Below, one piece after another: positions 7,890 to 17,143 of a DNA stretch of 46,207 nt. This DNA comes from Caccovicinus sp964425595 (GTDB lineage Bacteria; Bacillota; Clostridia; Lachnospirales; Lachnospiraceae), in NCBI GenBank assembly GCA_964425595.1, contig CAYRMW010000011.1, positions 1-46,207 on the forward strand, written 5' to 3'. The notes under the pieces are model-generated. The model searched no databases. It saw only the letters and a list, made by a program, of their open reading frames with translations, and was not told the DNA's origin. A program made the translations under genes and the position numbers. Position 1 is the stretch's first letter. Every line of letters starts with the position of its first letter.

Positions 7890-9344
7890 CATCTGGCTGC
7901 TCAGCTCATACAGCACGTGATCCAGCGTCCTCGCAAGCTCCTCTTTCACCATATCGGCAACGGTCCGGTTCGCTTCCTGGCGGAGAGCCTTCCTGGCAGA
8001 CGCGTCTGCTTCTTTTTCCAGAAGGGCGTCGTACCGGTTCAGGATCGCGTGGCTCTTTGCTGCCACACGATCCTGGCAGCGTTCCACATGGATCAGCGAT
8101 TTGCTGTAGGACGCGTCCGCCATGGCGGCGATCATGCGGCTTGTCCAGTAAAAATTATCCGTAGATACTTCGCCTGTCGTATTGGCCAGGTAATCCGGCG
8201 TTTCCTCCACGTCCGCGTAGAATGGCGCCAGCACATTGAAGGCGTTGGAGGCAAAGGCCAGCCATTCGATGGCGCCGCAGTCCGCGTGCTTTTCGGGACG
8301 CATCTGGATCAGCGCGCAGAAATCGTTCCGGTTGATGCCGATCGAGCGGTAAGCTCCGCGCATGGAACGGTCTCCATAGGAGGCGTAGGGATCGTAGGCG
8401 GTTCCCTGAAAATGGGAAGAGAGCACATACTTTATATCCTCCACGGTGATCTTCTTTTCCGGCGTCATGCACCAGGGGATATCGTCGGAAACGGGCGTAT
8501 AGCGCGCATCCGGTCCGTCCCAGCGGCAGGTGTGGGGATTGAAATACCGCTCCATGAACCAGGCGCGGGGCGTATTGTAGACGTGATCCGAATCGCTGTG
8601 GCTGCCGAAGGCATCCCGGGGATTCAGTACACCGTCCGGAGAAGGGTCCAGGTGATGGGCATCGATGAAGGTCTTCAGATCGGCAGAGCACATATGATCC
8701 TTCTGCGCGCAAAGTGCGTCCTCCAGATCGAACCGGTCGATGCCCAGCTGATTGGGCATCACGACGTAAGCATCATCCGGCACCCGTCTGGCCATCCAGT
8801 GATGTCCGCCGATGGTTTCCAGCCACCAGATCTCCTTCGTATCCTGAAAGGCGATGCCATTCATCTCGTAAGTACCGTACCGTTCCAGCAGGCTGCCCAG
8901 CCGTTTCACGCCTTCCCTGGCGCTGTGTATGTAGGGCAGGACCAGGCAGACGATATCTTCCTCGCCGATGCCGCCGGGCACTTCCGCTTTTCCATCCGCC
9001 GCAGGCTGATAGATGACCAGCGGATCAGCGCCCAGTACCCGGGGATTGGACGTGATCGTTTCGGTAGCTGTCATGCCGACGCCTGCCGCGTTGACGCCGC
9101 TGGCGGCCCAGATCCCTTTTCCCTCCACGGCGTTGGGCACGGCGGTATAGCGCATGGGGTTTTCAGGCAGCTCCACCCGCACATGGGAGATGACCGACTG
9201 GTAGATCCGCGGCTGTTCCTTAGGCTGGACCACCACAAATTTCTTTGGGGTAAAGTGTCCGGCGCCGGAGTCGTCGTTTCGCGCGATCATCGTTGATCCA
9301 TCATAGGACGCTTTTTTTCCGACAAGTATTGTTGTACAGGGCAT
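7860..9344 (-). CDS. C69 family dipeptidase (PepD-like)
   Basis: I start this 494-residue protein at the ATG at 9342-9344, which follows GGAGGAAATT. That places the catalytic N-terminal Cys at residue 3 in MPCTTILVGKKASYDGS, as expected for N-terminal-nucleophile C69 peptidases. A longer frame with 25 more residues exists but would bury the Cys. The segments ARNDDSGAGHF, GVGMTATETI and WWLETIGGHHW match the family. These cytoplasmic enzymes split a broad range of dipeptides and probably recycle peptides for nutrition. There is no signal peptide. It follows coaX by 81 bases on the same strand and may share its transcript, without an obvious link in pathway. Confidence 0.92.
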   Translation of the reverse strand: MPCTTILVGKKASYDGSTMIARNDDSGAGHFTPKKFVVVQPKEQPRIYQSVISHVRVELPENPMRYTAVPNAVEGKGIWAASGVNAAGVGMTATETITSNPRVLGADPLVIYQPAADGKAEVPGGIGEEDIVCLVLPYIHSAREGVKRLGSLLERYGTYEMNGIAFQDTKEIWWLETIGGHHWMARRVPDDAYVVMPNQLGIDRFDLEDALCAQKDHMCSADLKTFIDAHHLDPSPDGVLNPRDAFGSHSDSDHVYNTPRAWFMERYFNPHTCRWDGPDARYTPVSDDIPWCMTPEKKITVEDIKYVLSSHFQGTAYDPYASYGDRSMRGAYRSIGINRNDFCALIQMRPEKHADCGAIEWLAFASNAFNVLAPFYADVEETPDYLANTTGEVSTDNFYWTSRMIAAMADASYSKSLIHVERCQDRVAAKSHAILNRYDALLEKEADASARKALRQEANRTVADMVKEELARTLDHVLYELSSQMKNAYSRSDA

Positions 9345-9425
9345 AATTTCCTCCATTCCGGAGCCGGCGGCAAAGCCTGGCCGCGGCTCCATCGTTGCAT
9401 TGATTTTGTAATGAATCATAACAGA

Positions 9426-10199
9426 TCAGCGGTGCTGCGTATTCTTCCGGTACAGGATCAGCAGCCCCTTAAGCAGCAGCGCGTCGTCATAGACGATCTG
9501 ATGGCGGCACAGCGGTGTGATAAATCGGGCAAGGCCACCGGTGGCGACAGCGGAGGCCTTTTCGCCGAGCTCTGCTTCCATCCGGTCCATAATGCCGTCT
9601 AACTGGGCGGCGTTGCCATAAATGATGCCGCTGCGCATGCAGTCGATGGTGTTTTTTCCGATCACCTTATCCGGCATGGACAGGCTGATGTAGGGCAGCT
9701 GAGCGGTTTTTCCGCTTAAGGAGTCCAGAGAGACCTTGAGGCCGGGCAGGATCACGCCGCCGATGTAATTGCCTGCCTTGTCGATCACGGACATGGTGGT
9801 GGCCGTACCCATGTCGATGACGATGATGGGTTTCGGATACTCGTGGATGGCAGCCACCGCGTCCACGATCATATCGCTTCCCACGGTCTTGGGATTGTCC
9901 ATGATGATGTTCAGCCCTGTTTTCATGCCGGAACCGACCAGGAGGGGTGTCTTTCCGAGGATCTTCTCCACCGCGTGGAGGATCGTGGCGTTTAAGGGCG
10001 GGACCACCGAAGAGAGGATCGCCCCCTCGATCTGACCGGGGCGGATATGGTGGATCTCCAGGACATCCTTGACATTCACCGCGTATTCCAGTTCAGTCTT
10101 GGCGGGATTCGTGGTGATCCGCTCGACAAAGTGGGCCTTCTCCTCATCAATTCCGCCCAGAACAATGTTGGTGTTGCCCATGTCAATTGCCAAAATCAT
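9426..10199 (-). CDS. coaX: Type III pantothenate kinase
   Basis: This protein phosphorylates pantothenate, the first step of coenzyme A synthesis. The 257 residues start MILAIDMGNTN, the ASKHA-fold phosphate-binding motif of CoaX. Later come GSDMIVDAVAAI, VIDMGTATTMSVID and GGVILPGL, all typical of the type III enzyme. The ATG at 10197-10199 is preceded by AAGGAG; the open frame extends far upstream but lacks any family sequence there. CoaX enzymes need a monovalent cation and resist CoA feedback. The gene is divergent from coaBC, which performs the next two steps, with about 165 bases between the start codons. Confidence 0.95.
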   Translation of the reverse strand: MILAIDMGNTNIVLGGIDEEKAHFVERITTNPAKTELEYAVNVKDVLEIHHIRPGQIEGAILSSVVPPLNATILHAVEKILGKTPLLVGSGMKTGLNIIMDNPKTVGSDMIVDAVAAIHEYPKPIIVIDMGTATTMSVIDKAGNYIGGVILPGLKVSLDSLSGKTAQLPYISLSMPDKVIGKNTIDCMRSGIIYGNAAQLDGIMDRMEAELGEKASAVATGGLARFITPLCRHQIVYDDALLLKGLLILYRKNTQHR

Positions 10200-10317
10200 A
10201 GTAGAACTCCTTTGCAATAGGAAAGTTTTATGGTATACTTCATTCGAATCTAGGTAAGCATAATGCAGGAGGCAGGGGCATATTCCGGGCGCTCCTGCGG
10301 ATGACAGACCAAGAGGA

Positions 10318-10346
10318 TTGTAGCATGTTTTGAAGAAAAATACAAT
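10318..10346 (+). promoter_or_regulatory. Possible promoter before coaBC
   Basis: TTGTAG (10318-10323) and TACAAT (10341-10346) are 17 bases apart. Transcription would begin near 10353, inside the ribosome binding site at 10352-10356, so this match is doubtful and an upstream promoter may be used instead. Confidence 0.25.
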
Positions 10347-10364
10347 GTCATGGAGGCAGAAGAG

Positions 10365-11564
10365 ATGCTGAAGGGAAAGACGGTCATCCTGGGCGTGAGC
10401 GGAGGAATTGCGGCCTACAAGATCCCGAATCTGGCCAGCATGCTGGTCAAGAGCGGGGCGGACGTGCATGTGCTGATGACGGAAAATGCCGCCCGTTTCA
10501 TTACGGCAATCACGTTTGAGACGCTGACCGGCCATAAGTGCATTATCGATACCTTTGACCGGAACTTTACGTTTGAAGTGGAGCACGTGTCTCTAGCAAG
10601 GAAGGCGGATCTGTTTATGGCGGCGCCGGCGACCGCGGATCTGATCGGAAAGCTGGCCCATGGGATCTGCGACGATATGCTGACGACTACGGCCATGGCG
10701 TGCCGGTGTCCCATGCTGATCGCGCCGGCCATGAATACACGGATGTATGAGAATCCCATTCTCCGGGATAACCTGGAGGTGTTAAAACGATATGGCATGA
10801 CGGTGATCGATCCGGCGTCCGGGCGTCTGGCCTGCGGCGATACGGGAGCGGGCAAGATGCCGGAGCCGGAGGAACTGTTTGATCACATCTGTCAGGCCAT
10901 CGAGTATCCGAAGGATCTGGAGGGGAAGAAGGTGCTGGTGACGGCCGGCCCTACCAGGGAAGCCTTGGACCCGGTCCGTTTTCTGACGAATCATTCTACC
11001 GGAAAGATGGGCTACGCCCTGGCGAAGGCGGCTTCGCGGCGGGGCGCGCAGGTGACGCTGGTTTCCGGGCCGGTCAGCATTCCGGCCTTGCGGTTTGTCC
11101 GGCTGGTGTCGGTAGAGTCGGCACGGGAGATGTTTGAGGCGGTAACCGGTCTTGCGCCGGAACAGGATGCGGTCATCAAGGCAGCGGCGGTGGCGGATTA
11201 CCGGCCGGCGCACGTGTCCGGGGAAAAGATCAAAAAGGGCGGTGGAGAAGCTTCCCTCCTGCTGGAACGCACAGACGATATCCTGGCCTGGCTGGGGGAA
11301 CACCGGCGGCCGGGACAGTTTCTGTGCGGTTTTTCCATGGAGACGGAAAATCTTCTGGAAAATTCACGAAAGAAGCTGGAAAAAAAGAAGATCGACATGA
11401 TCGCGGCAAACAGTTTAAAGGAGCGGGGGGCCGGATTCGGGACGGACACGAATGTCGTGACGCTGATCACAAAGGACGGCCAGGAGCCGCTCGAACGGAT
11501 GACGAAGGATGAGGTAGCCCACCGGATCCTGGATCGGATCTTTCCGGCGGAGCACCACCTATAG
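10365..11564 (+). CDS. coaBC: Bifunctional phosphopantothenoylcysteine synthetase/decarboxylase
   Basis: CoaBC joins cysteine to phosphopantothenate and decarboxylates the product to phosphopantetheine. Of the 399 residues, the first 180 or so are the FMN-dependent CoaC flavoprotein, with GVSGGIAAYK, the active-site His in EHVSLARKADL, PAMNTRMYENP, and the proton-donor Cys in RLACGDTGAGKM. The rest is CoaB, with VTAGPTREALDPVRF, NHSTGKMGYALA and KAAAVADYRP. I choose ATG 10365 (MLKGKT) because GGAGG ends 8 bases before it; an in-frame ATG at 10350 would overlap that site. It is immediately followed by the alpha/beta hydrolase gene. Confidence 0.95.
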   Translation: MLKGKTVILGVSGGIAAYKIPNLASMLVKSGADVHVLMTENAARFITAITFETLTGHKCIIDTFDRNFTFEVEHVSLARKADLFMAAPATADLIGKLAHGICDDMLTTTAMACRCPMLIAPAMNTRMYENPILRDNLEVLKRYGMTVIDPASGRLACGDTGAGKMPEPEELFDHICQAIEYPKDLEGKKVLVTAGPTREALDPVRFLTNHSTGKMGYALAKAASRRGAQVTLVSGPVSIPALRFVRLVSVESAREMFEAVTGLAPEQDAVIKAAAVADYRPAHVSGEKIKKGGGEASLLLERTDDILAWLGEHRRPGQFLCGFSMETENLLENSRKKLEKKKIDMIAANSLKERGAGFGTDTNVVTLITKDGQEPLERMTKDEVAHRILDRIFPAEHHL

Positions 11565-11582
11565 ATGAAGGAGGAATGCCAG

Positions 11583-12425
11583 ATGAGAATACAGCAGTTT
11601 TCAATTACCGTGCCCGGGCAGCAGACCGGACCGGCGACCCTTACCCTGTATCAGATCGACAATATCAGCGTGGCGCCGGAGAAGAAGCGTCCGCTGGTCA
11701 TCGTCTGCGGCGGAGGCGGATACAGCCGCATCTCAGACCGGGAGAGAGAGCCCATTATGCTGAAGTTTCTTGCCATGGGCTGCAGCGCCTGCATCCTGGA
11801 GTACAGCGTCTCGCCGAACCGTTTTCCGGTCGCGCTGCAGGAACTGGCCAGCGCGGTGGCCATGGCCAGGGCGCACAGCGGGGAGTGGGACATCGATCCG
11901 GAGAAGATCGTTACCTGCGGCTTTTCGGCCGGCGGTCATCTGGCAGCCAGCTTGGGCGTGTTCTGGAACCGGGAGCTTGCTTACGGCCCCATCGGGAAGA
12001 CGCCGGAGCAGATCAGGCCCAATGGCCAGATCCTGGCTTATCCGGTGATCACATCCGGAGAGAAGGCGCACCGGGGATCGTTTCATGAGCTTCTGGGCGA
12101 AAGGGAAGAAGAACCGGAGCTTCTGGAACTGGTGTCCCTGGAAAAGCAGGTCACTGCGGATACGCCGAAGACCTTTTTGTGGCATACGATGCCGGATGAA
12201 GCGGTTCCGGTGGAGAACAGCCTGCTTTTTGCGGACGCTCTGATCCGCAGCGGGGTCAATCTGGAGCTGCATATTTATCCTCTTGGCGGACACGGTCTGG
12301 CGCTGGCCCTTCGTGAGACGGCCGGCAGCGAGGAAAAGAATTATGTTCCCTACTGCAGCAGCTGGATCCCCATGGTGCAAAAGTGGATGGAGCTGCATTT
12401 CCAGTCCGCTTCGATGACCCATTGA
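11583..12425 (+). CDS. Alpha/beta hydrolase (esterase/lipase-like)
   Basis: The 280-residue protein has an alpha/beta-hydrolase core. The segment VIVCGGGGYSRIS replaces the usual HGGG oxyanion loop. The nucleophile lies in CGFSAGGHLAAS (Ser at about 120), the acid probably in MPDEAVPVENS (about 210), and the base His in LGGHGLAL (about 240). It resembles the BD-FAE/acetyl-xylan-esterase-like proteins that deacylate sugars or small esters. No signal peptide is visible, so it acts in the cytoplasm. ATG 11583 follows AAGGAGGA; the coaBC stop is only 18 bases upstream, so the two are probably co-transcribed. The true substrate is unknown. Confidence 0.85.
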   Translation: MRIQQFSITVPGQQTGPATLTLYQIDNISVAPEKKRPLVIVCGGGGYSRISDREREPIMLKFLAMGCSACILEYSVSPNRFPVALQELASAVAMARAHSGEWDIDPEKIVTCGFSAGGHLAASLGVFWNRELAYGPIGKTPEQIRPNGQILAYPVITSGEKAHRGSFHELLGEREEEPELLELVSLEKQVTADTPKTFLWHTMPDEAVPVENSLLFADALIRSGVNLELHIYPLGGHGLALALRETAGSEEKNYVPYCSSWIPMVQKWMELHFQSASMTH

Positions 12426-12512
12426 CGAAACGCCGCAAACCGGCGGCAGACATTCACTGGAGGCAGTGAAAACGATCTATATTTAATGTTGAGAAATCGG
12501 AGGACAGGTCCA

Positions 12513-14105
12513 TTGTCTACTATAACGGAAGAAATCAAGAAACGAAGAACGTTCGCCATCATTTCCCACCCGGATGCGGGAAAGACGACGCTGACGGAGA
12601 AATTCCTCCTTTACGGCGGCGCCATTAACCTGGCGGGAACCGTCAAGGGACGGAAGGCCTCCAAGCACGCGGTGTCGGATTGGATGGAGATTGAGAAAGA
12701 GAGGGGGATCTCGGTCACCTCGTCGGTGCTCCAGTTTAATTACGGCGGCTACTGCATCAACATCCTGGACACACCGGGACATCAGGATTTCTCGGAGGAT
12801 ACCTACCGGACCCTGATGGCCGCGGATTCGGCGGTGATGGTCATCGACGGTTCCAAGGGTGTGGAGGCCCAGACCATCAAGCTGTTTAAGGTCTGCGTCA
12901 TGCGCCGCATCCCGATCTTTACTTTTATCAACAAGATGGACCGGGAGGCAAAAGACCCCTTCGAGCTGATGAGCGACATTGAGAACGTGCTGGGGATCCG
13001 TACCTGCCCCATCAACTGGCCGATCGGCTGCGGAAAGAATTTTAAGGGCGTGTATGACCGCAGCACCCGCGTGATCACGACCTTTACGGCGGCCATGGGC
13101 GGCGCAAAGGAGATCGCTCACCAGGAATTTGACCTGGACAGTACCGGTGTGGAACAGCTGATCGGCGCCGATTACCATCAGCAGCTGAAGGATGAGATCG
13201 AGCTTTTAGACGGGGCAAGCGACGCCTTCGACCAGGAGAAGGTCAGCGCCGGTCAGCTTTCGCCGGTGTTCTTTGGCTCGGCCCTGACGAATTTCGGTGT
13301 GGAGATCTTTTTAAAGCATTTCCTGCAGATGACCACATCTCCGCTGCCCCGGAAAACGCAAGACGGGGAGGTGGATCCGTTTTCGCCGGAATTTTCCGCC
13401 TTTGTTTTTAAGATCCAGGCGAACATGAACAAGGCTCACCGCGACCGGATCGCCTTTATGCGGATCGTGTCCGGGCAGTTTAAGGCGGGCATGGAGGTGA
13501 ATCATGTGCAGGGCGGGAAGAAGATCCGCCTGTCCCAGCCCCAGCAGATGATGGCCCAGGACCGGAAGATCGTGGAGGAAGCCTATGCCGGCGACATCAT
13601 CGGCGTGTTTGATCCGGGGATCTTTTCGATCGGCGACACGCTCTGTTCCTCCGGAGAAAAGATCCGGTTCGAGGGAATCCCTACCTTCGCGCCGGAGCAT
13701 TTCGCCCGGGTGCGCCAGGTGGATACCATGAAGCGGAAACAGTTTTTAAAGGGCGTATCCCAGATCGCCCAGGAAGGCGCCATCCAGATCTTCCAGGAGT
13801 TTAACACCGGCATGGAAGAGATCATCGTGGGTGTGGTCGGCGAGCTTCAGTTCGAGGTGCTGACCTACCGGCTGGAGAATGAGTATAATGTGGAGGTCAA
13901 GTTAGAGAAGCTTCCGTACGAGCACATCCGCTGGATCGAGAATAAGAACGAGATCGATGTAGAGAAGATCCAGGGGACCTCCGATATGAAGCGGATCAAG
14001 GACCTGAAAGATAATCCCCTGCTGCTGTTTGTCAACAGCTGGAGCGTGGGCATGGTCGAGCAGCGCAATCCCGGCCTTAAGCTCAGTGAATTTGGAAGAA
14101 ACTAG
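12513..14105 (+). CDS. prfC: Peptide chain release factor 3 (RF3)
   Basis: RF3 is the GTPase that removes RF1/RF2 from the ribosome after termination. I start it at TTG 12513, nine bases after GGAGG at 12499-12503, which gives 530 residues, the usual RF3 length. An in-frame ATG at 12486 would lie upstream of that ribosome site. GTPase motifs are clear: G1 SHPDAGKTT, the G2 region around RGISVTSSV, G3 DTPGHQDF and G4 NKMDREAKD. The C-terminal RF3 domains follow, with VVGELQFEV. The run of housekeeping genes on the plus strand begins here. Confidence 0.95.
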   Translation: MSTITEEIKKRRTFAIISHPDAGKTTLTEKFLLYGGAINLAGTVKGRKASKHAVSDWMEIEKERGISVTSSVLQFNYGGYCINILDTPGHQDFSEDTYRTLMAADSAVMVIDGSKGVEAQTIKLFKVCVMRRIPIFTFINKMDREAKDPFELMSDIENVLGIRTCPINWPIGCGKNFKGVYDRSTRVITTFTAAMGGAKEIAHQEFDLDSTGVEQLIGADYHQQLKDEIELLDGASDAFDQEKVSAGQLSPVFFGSALTNFGVEIFLKHFLQMTTSPLPRKTQDGEVDPFSPEFSAFVFKIQANMNKAHRDRIAFMRIVSGQFKAGMEVNHVQGGKKIRLSQPQQMMAQDRKIVEEAYAGDIIGVFDPGIFSIGDTLCSSGEKIRFEGIPTFAPEHFARVRQVDTMKRKQFLKGVSQIAQEGAIQIFQEFNTGMEEIIVGVVGELQFEVLTYRLENEYNVEVKLEKLPYEHIRWIENKNEIDVEKIQGTSDMKRIKDLKDNPLLLFVNSWSVGMVEQRNPGLKLSEFGRN

Positions 14106-14145
14106 AACCATCGACGGGATATTGACGAGAAAGAAGAGGATAATC

Positions 14146-15549
14146 ATGGATAAAGACAGGATTGAGGCATATATCGACGCGCACAGACAGGAGATGGTGG
14201 AGGATATCTGCACCCTGTGCCGGATCAACAGCGAAAAGATGCCCTATAAGACGGGAAAGCCGTTCGGCGAGGGCACTTTCCAGGTACTTTCCAAAGCGCT
14301 TGCGATGGCGGAGCACTATGGATTCCACATCAAAAACCATGACAATTATGTCGGCACCATCGACCTCAATACCGGGGCGCGGCACCTGGATATCCTGGCG
14401 CATCTGGATGTAGTCCCGGCCGGAGAGGGTTGGACGGTGACCGAACCGTTCGTGCCGCTGGAAAAAGAGGGCAGGCTTTACGGCAGAGGCACCTCGGATG
14501 ACAAAGGACCGGCCGTGGCGGCGCTGTATGCCATGCGTGCGGTAAAGGAGCTGGGGATCCCGCTGACGAAAAACTGCCGGCTGATCCTCGGAACCGATGA
14601 GGAGTGCGGGAGCGCGGACATCGCCCATTATTACAGCGAGGAACCGGAAGCGCCGATGACCTTTTCGCCGGACAGTTCTTTTCCGGTGTACAATATCGAA
14701 AAGGGCGCGATGAACGGGCGTTTTACCCGCGAATTTGCTGTCTCCAAGGAGCTGCCCAGGATCCTTTCGGTAGAAGCCGGCGTCAAGGTCAACGTGGTCC
14801 CCGGCACGGCGGTGGCCGTGGTGCAGGGCATGGACCCGGCCCGGATCGCGGAGATTGCCGAGAAGGTGCAGCAGGAGACCGGCGTTTCTTATGAGGTGAA
14901 AGCGGCGGAGGACGCGGTGTCCGTTGCCGCTGTGGGAAAAGGCGCCCATGCATCGACCCCGGAGGAAGGCGTCAACGCGCTGACCGGTCTTCTGGTGCTG
15001 CTGTCCAGACTGCCGCTCGCGCCCTGCGGACAGACGGAGGCGATCGGTGATCTGCTGGAGCTGATCCCGCACGGCGACACGCGGGGGAATGGACTGGGGA
15101 TCGCGATGGCGGATGAGCTGTCCGGTGAGCTGACGCTGGCGTTCAGCCTGTTGAAAATGGACGAAGAGTCTCTGGACGCGTCGTTTGACAGCCGCTGCCC
15201 GCTGTGCGCAAACGAGGACAATGTACTGAACGTGGTCAGAAAAAAACTGGAAGATAAGCATTTTGTCCTGCATACGAAGCAGATGCGTCCGCCGCATCAT
15301 GTCAGCGGCGACTCTATGTTTGTCAAGACGCTGTTAAACGCCTATGAGACGTACACAGGCCGGAAAGGCGAGTGCCTGTCCATGGGTGGAGGTACCTACG
15401 TCCATGACCTGCAAAACGGTGTGGCCTTCGGCGCATCCATGCCGGAAACCGATAACCGGATGCACGGTGCCGATGAGTTCGCGGTGATTGATGATCTGCT
15501 GACGGCGGCCAAGATCTATGCCCAGGTGATCGTGGATCTGTGCCGGTAA
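14146..15549 (+). CDS. pepV: M20 family dipeptidase (PepV-like)
   Basis: The 467-residue zinc dipeptidase removes N-terminal residues from dipeptides in the cytoplasm. It has the M20 layout, with metal ligands in LAHLDVVPAG (first His/Asp), YGRGTSDDKGP (bridging Asp), GTDEECGSAD (catalytic and metal Glu) and the C-terminal GASMPETDNRMHGADE (final His). A lid domain is inserted at about residues 185-370. I start it at ATG 14146, after AAGAAGAGGA; the frame is open further into prfC but no family sequence lies there. The gene for a sugar kinase follows 11 bases later. Confidence 0.93.
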   Translation: MDKDRIEAYIDAHRQEMVEDICTLCRINSEKMPYKTGKPFGEGTFQVLSKALAMAEHYGFHIKNHDNYVGTIDLNTGARHLDILAHLDVVPAGEGWTVTEPFVPLEKEGRLYGRGTSDDKGPAVAALYAMRAVKELGIPLTKNCRLILGTDEECGSADIAHYYSEEPEAPMTFSPDSSFPVYNIEKGAMNGRFTREFAVSKELPRILSVEAGVKVNVVPGTAVAVVQGMDPARIAEIAEKVQQETGVSYEVKAAEDAVSVAAVGKGAHASTPEEGVNALTGLLVLLSRLPLAPCGQTEAIGDLLELIPHGDTRGNGLGIAMADELSGELTLAFSLLKMDEESLDASFDSRCPLCANEDNVLNVVRKKLEDKHFVLHTKQMRPPHHVSGDSMFVKTLLNAYETYTGRKGECLSMGGGTYVHDLQNGVAFGASMPETDNRMHGADEFAVIDDLLTAAKIYAQVIVDLCR

Positions 15550-15560
15550 GGGAGAAAAGA

Positions 15561-16532
15561 ATGATGGATGAGAAGAAATACGATGTAGTGGCTCTGGGCG
15601 AGCTGCTGATTGATTTTACGGAAAATGGTGTGAGCGCTCAGGGAAATCCCGTCTATGAAGCCAATCCCGGCGGCGCGCCGTGCAATGTGCTGGCGATGTT
15701 AAACAAGCTTGGACATAAGACCGCTTTCGCGGGAAAGGTTGGCGTGGATATTTTCGGCAGGCGGTTAAAAGAAGTGCTGGACCGGGTGGGGATCGGCACA
15801 CAGGGACTGGTAATGGACCCGGATGTGCGGACGACCCTTGCGTTTGTCCAGACCCTTGCCGATGGCGACCGGGATTTCTCGTTCTATCGGAACCCCGGCG
15901 CGGATATGATGCTGCGTGCGGATGAACTGAAGACGGAACTGTTTGCGTCGTGCCGGATCTTCCATTTCGGAACGCTCTCCATGACCCATGACGCGGTGCG
16001 GACGGCGACGAAGAAAGCGATCTCCGTCGCCAGGGAAAGCGGCGCGCTGATTTCTTTCGACCCGAACCTGCGTCCGCCCCTGTGGGTCTCCCTGGATCTT
16101 GCAAGACAGCAGGTGGATTACGGCCTGCGTCAGTGCCAGATCTTAAAGATCTCCGACAATGAGATCCAGTGGTTTACGGGAAAAGAAGATTTTGACGAGG
16201 GAGTCCGCTGCCTGCAGGAGACCTATCAGATCCCGCTGATCCTTCTTTCTATGGGAAAGAGCGGGAGCCGGGCTTATTACCGGAACCTGCGGGTGGAGAA
16301 GGCGCCGTATCTGCAGAAGAATACCATCGAGACCACCGGCGCGGGGGATACCTTCGGCGGATGCTGCCTGCATTTTATCCTGCGCTATGGCCTGGATCAG
16401 CTGGATGAGGAAAAATTAACGGAAATGCTTTCGTTTGCCAACGCAGCGGCCTCCATCATCACCACCCGGAAAGGCGCGTTAAAGGTGATGCCCGAGGAAA
16501 AGGAGATCAGGGAACTGATCGCCGCCGTCTGA
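15561..16532 (+). CDS. PfkB-family sugar kinase (fructokinase-like)
   Basis: The 323-residue protein is a ribokinase/PfkB-fold carbohydrate kinase. VVALGELLIDF opens the fold, NPGGAPCNVLAMLNKLG is the N-terminal substrate-binding PfkB signature, and TTGAGDTFGGC near residue 258 contains the catalytic Asp and anion hole. The sequence most resembles bacterial fructokinases (ATP + fructose to fructose 6-phosphate), but the family also handles gluconate analogues and other sugars. ATG 15561 follows GGGAGAAAAG. It is tightly packed behind pepV, and no sugar transporter is adjacent. It could serve either PTS region by supplying kinase activity for the non-phosphorylated half of a disaccharide; this is only a suggestion. 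Confidence 0.88.
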   Translation: MMDEKKYDVVALGELLIDFTENGVSAQGNPVYEANPGGAPCNVLAMLNKLGHKTAFAGKVGVDIFGRRLKEVLDRVGIGTQGLVMDPDVRTTLAFVQTLADGDRDFSFYRNPGADMMLRADELKTELFASCRIFHFGTLSMTHDAVRTATKKAISVARESGALISFDPNLRPPLWVSLDLARQQVDYGLRQCQILKISDNEIQWFTGKEDFDEGVRCLQETYQIPLILLSMGKSGSRAYYRNLRVEKAPYLQKNTIETTGAGDTFGGCCLHFILRYGLDQLDEEKLTEMLSFANAAASIITTRKGALKVMPEEKEIRELIAAV

Positions 16533-16609
16533 CGGATACGCGCGGCGAAGGACACCCTTGCGGCAGGGGACGCGGCGGCCGGGCGTCTGGCGGAAAATGG
16601 AAAAATGGC

Positions 16610-16638
16610 TTGCGAAACAATGTCCCCTGGGTTACAAT
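16610..16638 (+). promoter_or_regulatory. Promoter of nrdR
   Basis: TTGCGA (16610-16615) and TACAAT (16633-16638) are 17 bases apart, with the start point expected about 35 bases before the GTG start. Confidence 0.55.
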
Positions 16639-16677
16639 AAAAACAGAAAATAAAGCCCGACAAAGGAGGACAAAGCA

Positions 16678-17130
16678 GTGAAATGCCCGTTTTGCAGCGC
16701 TGTGGATACCAAGGTCGTTGATTCCCGGCCGACTGATGATAACAGTTCCATCCGGCGCAGGAGACAGTGCGAGACCTGTGGGAAGCGGTTCACTACATAT
16801 GAGAAGCCGGAAACCATGCCGCTTATGGTCATTAAAAAGGACGATTCCCGGGAAGCGTATAACCGGTCCAAGATTGAGGACGGCATCATCCATTCTTGTC
16901 ATAAACGTCCGGTATCCACCCAGCAGATCAGGGCGATGATCGATGAGATCGAGAATCAGGTCTTCAGTATGGAAGAAAAGGAAGTCCCTACGTCCGTGAT
17001 CGGCGAGCTGGTCATGGAGAAGCTGCAGACGCTGGATGAGGTAGCCTACGTCCGCTTTGCTTCCGTATACCGGGAGTTTAAGGATGTCAACACCTTTGTT
17101 GAGGAAATCGGAAAACTCCAGAAGAAATGA
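16678..17130 (+). CDS. nrdR: Transcriptional repressor NrdR of ribonucleotide reductase genes
   Basis: The 150-residue protein is full length for NrdR. A zinc-ribbon domain has two CxxC pairs (CPFC at residues 3-6 and CETC at about 31-34, followed by GKRFTTYE). An ATP-cone domain from about residue 49 senses ATP/dATP. The protein starts at GTG 16678, behind AAAGGAGGA. NrdR binds NrdR boxes upstream of nrd operons; no nrd gene lies in this window, so it regulates from a distance. yqeG follows with a gap of 13 bases. Confidence 0.96.
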   Translation: MKCPFCSAVDTKVVDSRPTDDNSSIRRRRQCETCGKRFTTYEKPETMPLMVIKKDDSREAYNRSKIEDGIIHSCHKRPVSTQQIRAMIDEIENQVFSMEEKEVPTSVIGELVMEKLQTLDEVAYVRFASVYREFKDVNTFVEEIGKLQKK

Positions 17131-17143
17131 GGAACAAGAGCAT

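Noticed and set aside
7917..9296. Long plus-strand open frame (459 codons) opposite the dipeptidase gene
   Set aside because: It is an antisense shadow of the C69 gene. The minus-strand frame has all family motifs and a ribosome binding site; the plus-strand frame has no recognisable domain and no ribosome site.
14083..15300. Minus-strand open frame of 405 codons opposite pepV
   Set aside because: It arises from the GC-rich codon pattern of pepV. Arg/His/Gln-rich composition and no family sequence argue against it.
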